Assembly (NCBI RefSeq): GCF_900169785.1
Contig: NZ_FWER01000034.1
Location: 1-56,079 of the forward strand
Source of the DNA: Rhizobium sullae
Lineage (GTDB): Bacteria > Pseudomonadota > Alphaproteobacteria > Rhizobiales > Rhizobiaceae
Reading direction: 5' to 3'
DNA length: 56,079 nucleotides
The notes under the pieces are model-generated. The model ran no database searches, was not told where the DNA came from, and saw nothing but the letters and a program-made list of their open reading frames with translations. Positions 16,401 through 25,170 of the stretch are shown in pieces. A program made the position numbers and the translations under genes. Numbering within the stretch: position 1 is the first letter of the stretch; each line of letters begins with the position of its first letter.

Positions 16401-17378
16401 TCACCGTGGCGAATTGGCCGGATTATCAGCAGCCTGGAAGTCCCGCGCCTCTTCCTTTATGCGGTCTTTGGCTGCTTGATGGACATCGGACGCGACGTCC
16501 TTTGTGCGTTCGTAGATTTCCGACCCTGCCTCGACAGCCCGGGCCATCGCCGCGTCGGCGCTCGACGACAGGCTCTCGCGGACGGCATCCGATGTCTCGC
16601 CGATCGCCTCGTCTTCCTGCTCCGTGTGTGGAAGCGCAGCACCGATGGCAGCCCCGACGGCAAAGGCGAGTGCACCACTCACCAACGGCTGGTCCCGCAA
16701 TTGCCGCTCTAGTAGTTCATTGAGCCGCGCACCCTGATCATGGAGCGTTCCGCCCGTGTCGAAGATCGTCGCCTGCACCTTCTCGGCAGACTGCGTGAGC
16801 CGGCGCCAGGACCGCGCGGCCCAGCCGGAAGCCTGGTCGAATAACGCGCCGGCCTCGTCGAAGATTTCATCTATTTGCCTACCCGCTGCATCGGCAAAGC
16901 CGCGATAGGTCTTGCCACTTTCATCAATGAAGTGCCCCGCTCGCCGACCGGCCGTATCGGTCAGTGCTCTAAAGCGCTTGCCGCTCTCGTCCGAGAAGTG
17001 GCTGTAGCGCTCGCCGAAGCTCTCCTCTACCGGACCAATTCGCCGCACCGCGCCTGTCACCGGCGCAAGCGGATAGTCGTCCAGCATTTCTTCATGCTCC
17101 GCTGCAGGGGCCGTGGCCTGCGGGGTTTTGGCCATCAGCCATGCCAGGCTCACTCCCATAAGAGCGAGTGGAACAGGATTTGTCTTCATCGTCCGGCCGA
17201 GATTGCCGACATATTCGGCACCCCCGCTATTCTTCGTGTAGGCTATGAGTTCGTCGATCAGTTGTCCCGGCGACATTCGCTCCTGTATCGCGTGGAGCTT
17301 TTCTTCGATTCGTTGGCGGTCGGAGTCAATCTCGCGCTGAAGCTCGGCCGCCCTGTGGTGATTGGAGGAATAGGTCAT
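16401..17378 (-). CDS. DUF3618 membrane-associated protein, third gene of stress operon
   Basis: 325 aa. The N-terminal DUF3618 region has AAELQREIDSDRQRIEEKLH and AIQERMSPGQLIDELIAYTK, followed by a single hydrophobic segment (PLALMGVSLAWLMA). The middle is an amphipathic-repeat zone where SGKRFRALTDTAGRRAGHFI-like units recur (about residues 130-200). A second hydrophobic stretch (SGALAFAVGAAIGAAL) lies near residue 245. It overlaps the holin-like gene by 4 bases (ATGA). Related proteins in Rhizobiaceae are annotated as nutrient-deprivation-induced. A role in envelope maintenance is inference. Confidence 0.8.
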   Translation of the reverse strand: MTYSSNHHRAAELQREIDSDRQRIEEKLHAIQERMSPGQLIDELIAYTKNSGGAEYVGNLGRTMKTNPVPLALMGVSLAWLMAKTPQATAPAAEHEEMLDDYPLAPVTGAVRRIGPVEESFGERYSHFSDESGKRFRALTDTAGRRAGHFIDESGKTYRGFADAAGRQIDEIFDEAGALFDQASGWAARSWRRLTQSAEKVQATIFDTGGTLHDQGARLNELLERQLRDQPLVSGALAFAVGAAIGAALPHTEQEDEAIGETSDAVRESLSSSADAAMARAVEAGSEIYERTKDVASDVHQAAKDRIKEEARDFQAADNPANSPR

Positions 17379-17794
17379 TGCGTTCGCTCCTTGATCACGT
17401 CGACATCCCGTCTGAGGGATGTTGCCGTGCGGTCAAGCGTTAGTTTGCCGCCGCGCAGGTTCGCTAGACCGCGCGAAATCATAGCCCAGGCAAGCACCGC
17501 CGCCAGGACGCCGATGATCACCGACGACAAGGCGTCTGCATTTGGCTCGGTAAAACCTCGGGCCACGAGAAAAGCGGCAACGCCGGTAACGGCGGCACTT
17601 AAGAGAACTCCCAGCGCGCCGATCGCAAGCGCCAATCCGATGGCGACGACTTCCAAGGCCCCCAGCGCGCGATCGAATTTCTCGGAAGCTTCGGTCTTTG
17701 CGAGATCGATTTCCTTACGGAATAGCCCCGAAATGTCTGCCACAAGGCCCGTGAGGAGCTCTGGAAGGGCGCGATTATCTCCGTGATTTGCCAT
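17375..17794 (-). CDS. Phage-holin-family (superfamily 3) membrane protein
   Basis: 139 aa. The ATG at 17794 is chosen because TAGGAG lies before it; ten codons upstream in frame have no support. Its N-terminal helix (LVADISGLFRKEIDLAKTEA) precedes two long membrane spans (about residues 47-75 and 81-107). This is the Phage_holin_3_6 / putative actinobacterial holin-X architecture, common in bacterial chromosomes with no phage nearby. Here it sits between an Ndi-like gene and a DUF3618 gene, so a lytic role is unlikely. An envelope-stress role is inferred. Confidence 0.8.
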   Translation of the reverse strand: MANHGDNRALPELLTGLVADISGLFRKEIDLAKTEASEKFDRALGALEVVAIGLALAIGALGVLLSAAVTGVAAFLVARGFTEPNADALSSVIIGVLAAVLAWAMISRGLANLRGGKLTLDRTATSLRRDVDVIKERTQ

Positions 17795-17804
17795 AATAAT
17801 GCTC

Positions 17805-18341
17805 CTAGCCGATCCGACCTGCATTCGACGAAGTGGACGGTGGCGTTGTGGTGGGTTGAGGGTGTTTCGCTCTACGTTCAGCCGAGGCGGTCAGGAAACG
17901 GCTTGCGGCGAAACCGGCAAGAGCGGCTATACTCAGGAACGCGGCTGGCTTTCTCCGGCCGAAGTCCTCTGCTATGCCCGCTATGTCGCCAAGATTGCGG
18001 TCCTTCAAGTCGCCCGCCAGTGATTCAAGCGAGCTGCCGAGGTTCCTGGTATACCGTCCAAGGGATTTCTGTTCCGACTGCTCAAGTTCGGAACCCACTT
18101 TCCGCAAGACGGTTGCAACGCCGCCAAGCTGGCGCGCGGCGAAGTTCTTCTCGTCCGTGGCCATTTGCTCTGCCGCGTCCCTGGCCTTTTCAGTCTGCTC
18201 TTCCGCGAACTGCTTCATTTCTTTCAAATCGCCCCGCAAGGCCGGCTCCCGGGCCGTAGCCGGATTAGCCTCGCCTCCCGGTGTACTCGGGCTTCCTTCG
18301 GGCGGGCGGCCAGATCCTTGGCCATACGTCGTATCACTCAT
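17805..18341 (-). CDS. Nutrient deprivation-induced (Ndi-like) protein
   Basis: 178 aa. A disordered Gly/Pro/Ser N-terminus (residues 1-35) is followed by a long charged helix (EMKQFAEEQTEKARDAAEQM, then LGGVATVLRKVGSELEQSEQ), a short hydrophobic anchor (AAFLSIAALAGFAASRFL), and a polar tail. It matches the rhizobial nutrient-deprivation-induced protein type. It is the first gene of a three-gene operon: 10 bases to the holin-like gene, which overlaps DUF3618. AGGAGG lies 9 bases ahead of the ATG. The promoter at 18390-18414 fits starvation or general-stress control. Confidence 0.8.
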   Translation of the reverse strand: MSDTTYGQGSGRPPEGSPSTPGGEANPATAREPALRGDLKEMKQFAEEQTEKARDAAEQMATDEKNFAARQLGGVATVLRKVGSELEQSEQKSLGRYTRNLGSSLESLAGDLKDRNLGDIAGIAEDFGRRKPAAFLSIAALAGFAASRFLTASAERRAKHPQPTTTPPSTSSNAGRIG

Positions 18342-18389
18342 TTTGTCCTCCTACTGTCTTTGAACGGAGGTGCCGCTATCCATTGCTAA

Positions 18390-18414
18390 AACAGTGCTAC
18401 AGTCCCTTTGTTCC
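18390..18414 (-). promoter_or_regulatory. EcfG-type promoter of the Ndi-holin-DUF3618 operon
   Basis: Leftward GGAAC (18414-18410), 16 bases, TGTT (18393-18390); the ATG is at 18341. Confidence 0.65.
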
Positions 18415-18758
18415 GAAGGTCGATTATTCCGCGATCGGCCCCAGCGCGACAATCGTGATGAGCGAGAGCGGCGCCTTAGGTGAGCAGTTCTCTTATCTCT
18501 CCGCGCTCAGAGCCGGCGGGAACGAGAAACTCCCTCCGGCTTAGCTTTTTTGACTATTGAGGCCTTCGGATGCATGGATCCTTGGGACGCCCGCCTATAC
18601 ATCCTGAACATCTAGATGAGGTCCGAAGGGTGCCACGGATTTAGCCGAGCATGGCCCTTACGCCGGTCGCCTGCCGGCCGTTCGAATCCCTTCGCGCTTT
18701 CAGCTTCCCTACCAGACTATAGACGACTAACTCGACGCGTGTGGTATCGGCGGCGGAT

Positions 18759-19748
18759 TCAATCGCTGGACTCGCCTATGGTATCGGCTACGTAGGCATC
18801 GCGCTTGCCCATTTTCTTGGGCCGACCTTTCGTCGAATCGCGCGCCGTCTGGTGCTCCAGTTCCGCGTTGAGCTCCGCACCGACGATGATGATGATCGTC
18901 GACACCCAAATCCACAGCATGAAACCGATCAATGCACCCATAGCGCCGTAGGTTGCGTTATAGTCCGCGAAGTTGTCGATGTAGAATGAGAATAAAAGGG
19001 ACGCTGGTAACCAGCAAAGCGTGCTAAACGCCGCGCCCCAAGTGACCCACCTTAGCTTCGGTGGGTCTCGATCCGGCCCGTATCGGTAAAGCAGGCTTAT
19101 GGCCGCGCCAATCAGCAGCAAGAGCACGGGCCAGCGTGCAATTCTCGCGAGCCTTTCCAGCCATGGATCAGGCGAAAGAAGGGCAAGAACCGCCGGCAAG
19201 ACAGCGATGGCAGCGATCAGCAAGGCTGTGACCAGGATACCACCTGCGGTAAATCCAAGGCTGAGAAGTGTTAGTCGGATAAAGCCGCGCCCGTCGCTTT
19301 CGTCATAAGCTATGTTCATCGCCTCGAAGAGTGCTGTCACCCCGTTCCGCGCGCTCCAGAGTGCGATCAGCAGACCGGCAATGAAGCCGATACTCAAACT
19401 GGAGGTCCTCTGAGACGTTATGGCCTGCAACTGGTCTGTCATCAACTGAAGCGACTGTGCCGGCAGGACCCCCGCCATGAACGTGATCTGCTCGCCAATT
19501 GCGGCCGGGTCTGAAACGAGGCCGTAGATAGACACCAGCGAAGCGAGTGCCGGAAACAGGGCGAGAAGGATATAGAACGTGACGCCGGCTGCAACGAGAG
19601 TTACCCGATCTTCACCGACCTGTGAGATCACGCGCCAGAACACGTCGCGTAATCCGCGCGCCGGGATGTCGCCTGGGTTGACAGCGGTCCGTCCCCTCCC
19701 TGGATCCTGCCGTTCCGCCGCCTCTTCTTCGTTTTCGTGAGGATTCAT
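18759..19748 (-). CDS. YihY/BrkB family inner-membrane protein
   Basis: About 329 aa from the ATG at 19748, chosen because GAGGT sits just ahead; the frame is open to 19856 without support. The acidic N-terminus leads into RVTLVAAGVTFYILLALFPAL (family hallmark), six or so membrane spans, the family block LWSARNGVTALFEAMNIAYD, and YATYGAMGALIGFMLWIWVS near the C-terminus. Once called ribonuclease BN by mistake, the family is now regarded as membrane proteins of unknown transport or envelope role. It has an exact EcfG-type promoter. Confidence 0.88.
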   Translation of the reverse strand: MNPHENEEEAAERQDPGRGRTAVNPGDIPARGLRDVFWRVISQVGEDRVTLVAAGVTFYILLALFPALASLVSIYGLVSDPAAIGEQITFMAGVLPAQSLQLMTDQLQAITSQRTSSLSIGFIAGLLIALWSARNGVTALFEAMNIAYDESDGRGFIRLTLLSLGFTAGGILVTALLIAAIAVLPAVLALLSPDPWLERLARIARWPVLLLLIGAAISLLYRYGPDRDPPKLRWVTWGAAFSTLCWLPASLLFSFYIDNFADYNATYGAMGALIGFMLWIWVSTIIIIVGAELNAELEHQTARDSTKGRPKKMGKRDAYVADTIGESSD

Positions 19749-19854
19749 TTGAGACCTCATGTTTTTTGGAGCGTCCCTTAGAAAGCGGCGCCGCGAATTC
19801 AAGTCGGCTCGCGTTATGCGCGTCGATGCTCGATGCCTCGTGAGCTTCCATACC

Positions 19855-19879
19855 AACGGCCCACCTTATGCCTTGTTCC
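19855..19879 (-). promoter_or_regulatory. EcfG-type promoter (exact) of the YihY gene
   Basis: Leftward GGAAC (19879-19875), 16 bases, CGTT (19858-19855). Confidence 0.75.
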
Positions 19880-20220
19880 GCTTGGGCCGGAGGCGAAGAA
19901 AGCCGTCCCGAGCCTCCACAACTCTGCCATGGCTGTGGTCGCATCCGTTGCGGATTGCTAAACCCTCCTGATGTGCAGGTCGCAAGACTTTCGGCGCATG
20001 TGAGCCCAGCATCCTGTGAGCTGAACCATTTGATTTGCTGCCGGTTTCGGTGGCCGCGTAGCCATCCACTTGCATCGGTGAATTCGGAGAGATAATTGCG
20101 GAGAGGCCGAGCACGAGATCGGACTTGCTTACGTCCTACTCCGGAACTGATCGCGTCGATCAGCGTCTCCGTATAGTCCGCCTGGAGTGATCCGCCTCTT
20201 CAGCGCGCCAAGCGCTGGGT

Positions 20221-20261
20221 CGGGCGCCATCTGATCAAACGATGGGGCGGGCGCCATCTGA
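20221..20261 (+). repeat. Tandem 14-base direct repeats next to a promoter
   Basis: CGGGCGCCATCTGA occurs at 20221-20234 and again at 20248-20261, 27 bases apart. The second copy ends one base before the GGAAC of the promoter at 20263. It could be an activator site or a replication slippage product. Confidence 0.6.
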
Positions 20262-20262
20262 C

Positions 20263-20287
20263 GGAACCTTCAGCCTTTGATGCGGTT
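20263..20287 (+). promoter_or_regulatory. EcfG-type promoter
   Basis: GGAAC at 20263-20267, 16 bases, GGTT at 20284-20287; about 160 bases before the gene at 20446. Confidence 0.55.
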
Positions 20288-20445
20288 TAAAGGACTAAGA
20301 CAATCCAGTCGGGCCGGCGGAAGGATCATTGGGATGCACCCAAGAATCTCCGCCGCGTGTCGACTGGTGACCGGCTGGAGTAAAGGCTCGATCTGGATTG
20401 TCCCAGATCGATATGACCAGTTATCGTCTCAAAAGGAAGACTTCA

Positions 20446-20892
20446 ATGAAGCACCATGCCCTTGAACAACTGCAGGCCGTCGCCAATGTCAATCCCGATT
20501 ACCCGCGCCCGGTACCGGAAATGTCCCGCCGCCAGCGTCTTGAGCGTTGGGCACAGCTCTTGGAACTGAGCCGACACGATGGGCTGTCCACCCTGCGCGA
20601 GACGGAATACAAGCCGGCCAAGGAGCGGGCGCTCATGCGCGCCGACAATTCGCCGATCTCGGTGGCGTTTGCCGACCCCGTCCTGCGGGCGGCAGGGCTG
20701 GAGAATGACAGCTACGGCGAAGCCAAGCGGTTCTTCGAACTGAGTGACCGTCAATTGCATCACCTCGTCTGCTATTGCCATTTCGGGGCAACGGTCAGCG
20801 CGGCGAGAGCCACCCGTTATGTTCGTGCAATGGCCGCTGCAAGCGACCGGAAAGGCATTTTGGCCCGACTGCGCAATATTTTCGTGCTGTAA
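20446..20892 (+). CDS. Conserved hypothetical protein (148 aa)
   Basis: The ATG at 20446 follows AAGGAAG; an in-frame ATG 48 bases upstream lacks a site. The sequence is soluble: a helical start (HHALEQLQAVANVNPDYPRP), MSRRQRLERWAQLLE, then LSDRQLHHLVCYCHFGATVS with a Cys-x-Cys-x-His, and RATRYVRAMAAASDRKG near the end. I recognise it as an uncharacterised rhizobial family; no domain name can be given. The Cys/His stretch could bind a metal (inference). Confidence 0.7.
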   Translation: MKHHALEQLQAVANVNPDYPRPVPEMSRRQRLERWAQLLELSRHDGLSTLRETEYKPAKERALMRADNSPISVAFADPVLRAAGLENDSYGEAKRFFELSDRQLHHLVCYCHFGATVSAARATRYVRAMAAASDRKGILARLRNIFVL

Positions 20893-20961
20893 GATCCCAC
20901 GGAGGACCAATGTTGAAGCGTCGGCACGAGGGCACTCGGTGGTCTTTGATACGGAACTTCA

Positions 20962-22161
20962 ATGGCCGCTGTGTCTTTCTTGCAGATGTCGGAGAGTGAC
21001 TTTCATCTAAGCTGGGACGCCTCCGCGCTCGCATCACTGCGGTCGCGCATTCGCGGCTTTGAATGGCCGCGCGAGGCTGCTGGCGGCGGGTGGCGTTATG
21101 GCTGCGATCCCGACTTCCTGCGCCGTTTCTGTATCCATTGGGTGGATAATTATGATGTCGCGGCCGGCGAGGCGGTGCTCAACCGCTATCCGCAACTGCT
21201 CGCCGACGTCGCGGCCGAGATGCGGCTTCATGTCGTGCATGTGCGCGGCGAGGCGCAGGGACGGCGGCCGCTCCTGTTGATTCACGGCTGGCCAGGATCG
21301 GTCTACCAATTTTGGCCGATTATCGATGCGCTCGCCTTTCCCTCGCGCTTCGGCTGCAGGCAAGAGGAGGCATTCGACCTCGTCATTCCCTCGCTGCCCG
21401 GCTACGGCTATTCGGATAAGCCCGCCGTGCCAATCGGCCCGCGCGCCACCGCCGGATGGCTCGCACGCCTGATGCGCGATACGTTTGGCTATCACGACTA
21501 TCTCGTCGCGGGGACCGACTGGGGTGTCGTCATCGCGGCCTGGCTCGCGCTGGATCACAGTGAGGACATACGCGGCATTCACCTCGACTATCCCGGCGCG
21601 CAGCCTGCGGCGGTGCCGACGACCGACGCCGAGCGTGCCTATCTTGACGCTTTCGAAGCGAGCGAAAGCCGGCTCGGCGCCTATAGCCGTCTCCACGCGA
21701 CACGGCCGCAGTCGCTGGCCTTCCTGGCGACTGGCAATCCCGTCGCGCAGGCGGCCTGGATTCTCGAGCGTTTCCATGATTGGGCGGATCTGCGTGGGCG
21801 TGCAATCGACGAGGTCTTTGGTCTCGATACGCTCGTCACCAATCTCATGCTTACAGTCATGACCGACAGCTTTGGATCGGCCGCGTGGATGTACGCCGGC
21901 GCGGAGTCAGAGGGTGCGAAGCGTCTTCCGGAGGGACGTCGGGTGCCCGTGCCGGCGGGATTCGCGAGCTTCCCAGATCCGCGCCATCCGAGGCCGCCGT
22001 TGAGCTGGATCGAAAAGGGCTATGACGTCGTTCACTGGCGAGAGCACGATCGCGGCGGGCATTTCGCGAGCATGGAGGTTCCGGACCTCGTCGTCACCGA
22101 CCTTAGGGACTGGGCGGCTACCCTCACCGATACTCGCAGGAGGGCGGATGATGGTTTTTAA
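20962..22161 (+). CDS. Epoxide hydrolase, EHN-type alpha/beta hydrolase
   Basis: About 399 aa. The N-terminal EHN module (FHLSWDASALASLRSRIRGF, WRYGCDPDFLRRFCIHWVDNYD) is followed by the alpha/beta core. Core motifs are HGWPGS (oxyanion hole), the nucleophile elbow GTDWG with Asp near residue 184, PGYGYSDKP, and the catalytic His in DRGGHFASME near the end. These match soluble epoxide hydrolases of the mEH/juvenile-hormone type. The start is uncertain (20962 or 20986); neither has a strong ribosome binding site. A duplicated internal piece lies at 11797-11950. The substrate is unknown. Confidence 0.88.
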   Translation: MAAVSFLQMSESDFHLSWDASALASLRSRIRGFEWPREAAGGGWRYGCDPDFLRRFCIHWVDNYDVAAGEAVLNRYPQLLADVAAEMRLHVVHVRGEAQGRRPLLLIHGWPGSVYQFWPIIDALAFPSRFGCRQEEAFDLVIPSLPGYGYSDKPAVPIGPRATAGWLARLMRDTFGYHDYLVAGTDWGVVIAAWLALDHSEDIRGIHLDYPGAQPAAVPTTDAERAYLDAFEASESRLGAYSRLHATRPQSLAFLATGNPVAQAAWILERFHDWADLRGRAIDEVFGLDTLVTNLMLTVMTDSFGSAAWMYAGAESEGAKRLPEGRRVPVPAGFASFPDPRHPRPPLSWIEKGYDVVHWREHDRGGHFASMEVPDLVVTDLRDWAATLTDTRRRADDGF

Positions 22162-22283
22162 GGTTAGAATCGATGGCCGTTGACCGAGTGTGACGATCTG
22201 CGAACGTCCGATCCACAACGATAGCCTAATTGTTTAAAACAAGCCGGCGAGACGCTCGTGGACGTTTTCCAGGAGCGGTGCCA

Positions 22284-23141
22284 TCAGATGATGGGTCTGC
22301 CGCCGGTGATGGCAATTGTCGCGCCGGAGACGTAGCTTGAGAGCGGATCGGCCAGCATGACATAGGCCGTAGCCAGCTCCGCTGGTTGCCCCGGCCGCTT
22401 CATCGGCACCTGTTTCCCGAAGTTCTTGACAGCTTCTTCCGGCATGGTCGACGGAATGAGCGGTGTCCAGATCGGGCCTGGCGCCACAGTATTCGCCCGG
22501 ATGCCTTTTGCGGCCAACATCTGCGCGAGGCCGGCCGTGAAGTTCTGGATCGCGCCCTTGGTCGTGGCATAGGCCAGGAGGTGTGGACTTGGGTTGTCAG
22601 CATTCACTGAAGCGGTATTGATGATCGAGCTGCCCGGCTTCATATGCGGGATGGCGGCCTTGGACAGATAGAACATCGCGTGGATGTTGACCTTGAAGGT
22701 CAGTTCCCATTCTTGGTCGCTGATCTCTCCAATGTCCTCAAAGCTCGCCTGATGAGCGGCATTGTTGACCAGGATGTCGATACCGCCGAGCTCGGCTCGC
22801 GCCGTGTCGATGATGTGACGGCAATGCTTCGGTTTCTGAATGTCGCCAGAAACGAGTACGGCCTTGCGTCCGGCTTCCTCGATCCACTTCTTGGTCTCGT
22901 TGGCATCCTCGTCTTCGTCGAGATAGGCAATCAGAACGTCGGCCCCTTCACGCGCGAAAGCAATGGCAACGGCGCGGCCGATACCGCTATCGCCGCCGGT
23001 AATCACTGCTTTTTTGCCGCTCAGTCGGCCGGAGCCGCGATAGGTATGCTCACCGTGATCGGGCAGCGGTGACATCTCTTTTGTCGTCCCAGGCATTGAT
23101 TGCTGCGGCGTGTCGAAGGGTGGTGTGGGATAATTTGTCAC
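22284..23141 (-). CDS. SDR family oxidoreductase (YghA-like)
   Basis: 285 aa from GTG at 23141, selected because AGAGGAG precedes it and the product then starts MTNYPTPPFDTPQQSMPG, the usual N-terminus of this subgroup. Motifs: cofactor loop TGGDSGIGRAVA, NNAAHQ, catalytic Ser in INTASVN, Tyr-x3-Lys in YATTKGA, and the C-terminus SGATIAITGGRPII. Members are tetrameric NAD(P)-dependent dehydrogenases with uncertain substrates, often stress-linked. It lies 20 bases after the DUF4142 gene in the same direction, so the two likely form an operon. Confidence 0.9.
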   Translation of the reverse strand: MTNYPTPPFDTPQQSMPGTTKEMSPLPDHGEHTYRGSGRLSGKKAVITGGDSGIGRAVAIAFAREGADVLIAYLDEDEDANETKKWIEEAGRKAVLVSGDIQKPKHCRHIIDTARAELGGIDILVNNAAHQASFEDIGEISDQEWELTFKVNIHAMFYLSKAAIPHMKPGSSIINTASVNADNPSPHLLAYATTKGAIQNFTAGLAQMLAAKGIRANTVAPGPIWTPLIPSTMPEEAVKNFGKQVPMKRPGQPAELATAYVMLADPLSSYVSGATIAITGGRPII

Positions 23142-23161
23142 GACATCTGCTCCTCTTGGAA

Positions 23162-23692
23162 TTACTTGTTCAAGTCGGTCGCCATCTGCAGGTGATGCTC
23201 TAGGGCTGGGCGCATCTTTGCGGACCACGCCTTCAGATCCGCGTTCTCGCCCTCGTCGCCGTAGCGCTTGAAGAGATCAACTGCGTCCTCGTGCACATCC
23301 TCCTGGTCAGAGTGGTACTGGCTTGTGAAATCGGCACCATTTAGCTTTTTTAGATCGTCCAGCATTCCCTGATGAGACGAGGACATTGCCATAGGGGTCG
23401 TCGCCTTGACCTTGCCACCTGAGACCATGGCCTTCAGCTCGTCGGAAGTCTTTTGATGATCCGTCAGCATCTGCTGCGCAAATGTCTTCGTCTTCTCATC
23501 GGAGCGTTCGAGGGCGAGCTTGCTGGACTCGATTTCGAACATGTCGCTGCTTGCCGCTTCCGTGACGAAATCCTCGGTCTTCGGCGCGACACCCACGAGC
23601 GAATTGACTCCTGTCTTTTCGGTGGCGGATTGGGCAAAAGCGGCCGAGCCGGCCGTTGCGAGAATGACGGATGCGTAGATAAGGGTATTCAT
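23162..23692 (-). CDS. DUF4142 periplasmic protein
   Basis: 176 aa. The start at 23692 follows GGGAGGT and opens a signal peptide (MNTLIYASVILATAGSAAFA, cleavage after AFA). The mature part is the ferritin-like DUF4142 four-helix domain: DFVTEAASSDMFEIESSKLA, SDEKTKTFAQQMLTDHQKTS, and ALEHHLQMATDL at the end. Function is unknown; family members are induced by starvation or stress. It is the first gene of an operon with the SDR at 22284. Confidence 0.88.
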   Translation of the reverse strand: MNTLIYASVILATAGSAAFAQSATEKTGVNSLVGVAPKTEDFVTEAASSDMFEIESSKLALERSDEKTKTFAQQMLTDHQKTSDELKAMVSGGKVKATTPMAMSSSHQGMLDDLKKLNGADFTSQYHSDQEDVHEDAVDLFKRYGDEGENADLKAWSAKMRPALEHHLQMATDLNK

Positions 23693-23719
23693 CAGAACCT
23701 CCCTGTTTCGCCATACCGA

Positions 23720-23744
23720 AACTTCCAACGGGCTTCGTGGTTCC
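23720..23744 (-). promoter_or_regulatory. EcfG-type promoter of the DUF4142-SDR operon
   Basis: Leftward GGAAC (23744-23740), 16 bases, AGTT (23723-23720); the ATG is 28 bases on. Confidence 0.6.
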
Positions 23745-23919
23745 TCACGCGGGAAACTTCGAACAGAAATTCAAGTTGACGTACTACAGGCGGAGGACCC
23801 CGGCACTTGGGCCTCGTCAATAAGCAGATCGCACATCGATTGCTTTGGAACTTTGCGCAGCCGCCCCGGCATCCTGAAAGTTAAGACCGACCTGGCAGCG
23901 CAACACGGCCGGCATTCAA

Positions 23920-24927
23920 CTACGAGAGCCAGTGGGATGACGACGGTCCTCGCCGTGGCCTAGATATCCTCGACGCAACCGTGGCGCCGAGGGCGACCGC
24001 CGCAAGCGCGGTCAGGCCAAGAAGGAGCGGCGCTGACAGCCGATGCTGCGACCTTAGTCCGCCATCGATTCGTGCGGCGTCTGACGAAGGCCGATAGAGG
24101 TTGCCGTCGCTCTCAGCGATGCGCGGCGCCCGCTCGAAATAGGCTGCCATCAAGCGACCAAGAACCCGCGCAGAAAGATTGGGCGCCAGCAGGTGGGCGA
24201 GCCGCGTCGCAGTGGTGACTGCTCCGACCGTAGTGGTCGCTCGTGGTGATATGGCAACCTTAACGACCGCCTCGGCCACACGTCGTGCGTCGAGAACCGG
24301 CGGTGGCGCCGACACTCGTCGCCCAACATAGTTGGCGCCATGACTGAGGCCGGGCGTGTCGACAAACGCTGGGTAGATGTCACAGATCCGGATGTTCGGC
24401 TTGTCAGCCAACTCCGCTCGCAGCGCCTCTGAAAAGCCCCGCAGCCCGAACTTGCTGGCGCTATAGGCTGTCGCGAACGGTGCCGCCGCAAACCCACCGA
24501 GCGAAATCATATTGATAAAGGTGCCTCTGCCCTGTTTCAGGAAGATCGGCAACACTGCGTGGGCATCGTTCATGTGGCCAATCAGGTTGGCCCGAATGAC
24601 CTGCTCATGCGCCTCGATCGGCGTCTCCTCAAATCGACCGACAGCGCCAACGCCAACATTGCTGACCCAGACATCGATCCGGCCGAGCGCATTTGCTTTT
24701 TCGGCAAGTGCTCTGACGGCCGCGGGATCGATGACGTCGGTCACGACCGAAATGGCGTCGCCGCCTATGCACTTGCAGGCTTGGGCCACCTTATCCAGCG
24801 CCTCGCCATTCCTCGCTGCCAAGACGACCTTGCTGCCCCGTCGCGCGAAGGCCTCCGCAGTCGCCTGACCTATACCGCTCGATGCTCCGGTGATGACCAC
24901 CACTGCGTTATTGAGATCGAGAGACAT
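23920..24927 (-). CDS. SDR family oxidoreductase with C-terminal membrane anchor
   Basis: 335 aa. The Rossmann N-terminus has VVITGASSGIGQATAEAFAR, then the N-V-G in VWVSNVGVGAVGRF, catalytic Ser in NMISLGG, and YSASK. After the SDR core (about 250 residues) there is an extra C-terminal region with a hydrophobic helix (APLLLGLTALAAVALGATVA) and a basic tail, as in the DltE/YqjQ-like SDRs of Rhizobiales that sit on membranes. AAGGGTGTTCG precedes the ATG. The substrate is unknown. It is a monocistronic gene with its own stress promoter. Confidence 0.88.
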   Translation of the reverse strand: MSLDLNNAVVVITGASSGIGQATAEAFARRGSKVVLAARNGEALDKVAQACKCIGGDAISVVTDVIDPAAVRALAEKANALGRIDVWVSNVGVGAVGRFEETPIEAHEQVIRANLIGHMNDAHAVLPIFLKQGRGTFINMISLGGFAAAPFATAYSASKFGLRGFSEALRAELADKPNIRICDIYPAFVDTPGLSHGANYVGRRVSAPPPVLDARRVAEAVVKVAISPRATTTVGAVTTATRLAHLLAPNLSARVLGRLMAAYFERAPRIAESDGNLYRPSSDAARIDGGLRSQHRLSAPLLLGLTALAAVALGATVASRISRPRRGPSSSHWLS

Positions 24928-24976
24928 CGAACACCCTTTCTAACTGCCACGGGAGCACGCGAGACGCTGGACATCG

Positions 24977-25001
24977 AACACATGCTTGAAACAAAAGTTC
25001 C
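24977..25001 (-). promoter_or_regulatory. EcfG-type promoter of the anchored SDR
   Basis: Leftward GGAAC (25001-24997), 16 bases, TGTT (24980-24977). Confidence 0.6.
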
Positions 25002-25170
25002 CAGACCGCTGCAGTGAAGCGCAGGTGTCAATCAGCCTGCGTGACCTTTCGAAACCGTTTGGCAGGTTCCGCATGTGAGGGCACAGCATCAGATTCAGGC
25101 CAGCGGGCGGAATTTCCATCACGGCCTAAGCGTGAGGAGCATCGGGCGATCTTGCAATTGTCCGCAAAGT

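Noticed and set aside
18640..18710. GTTCGAATCCC resembling a tRNA T-loop
   Set aside because: The flanking bases do not form a T stem, and no anticodon arm or acceptor stem can be folded around it.
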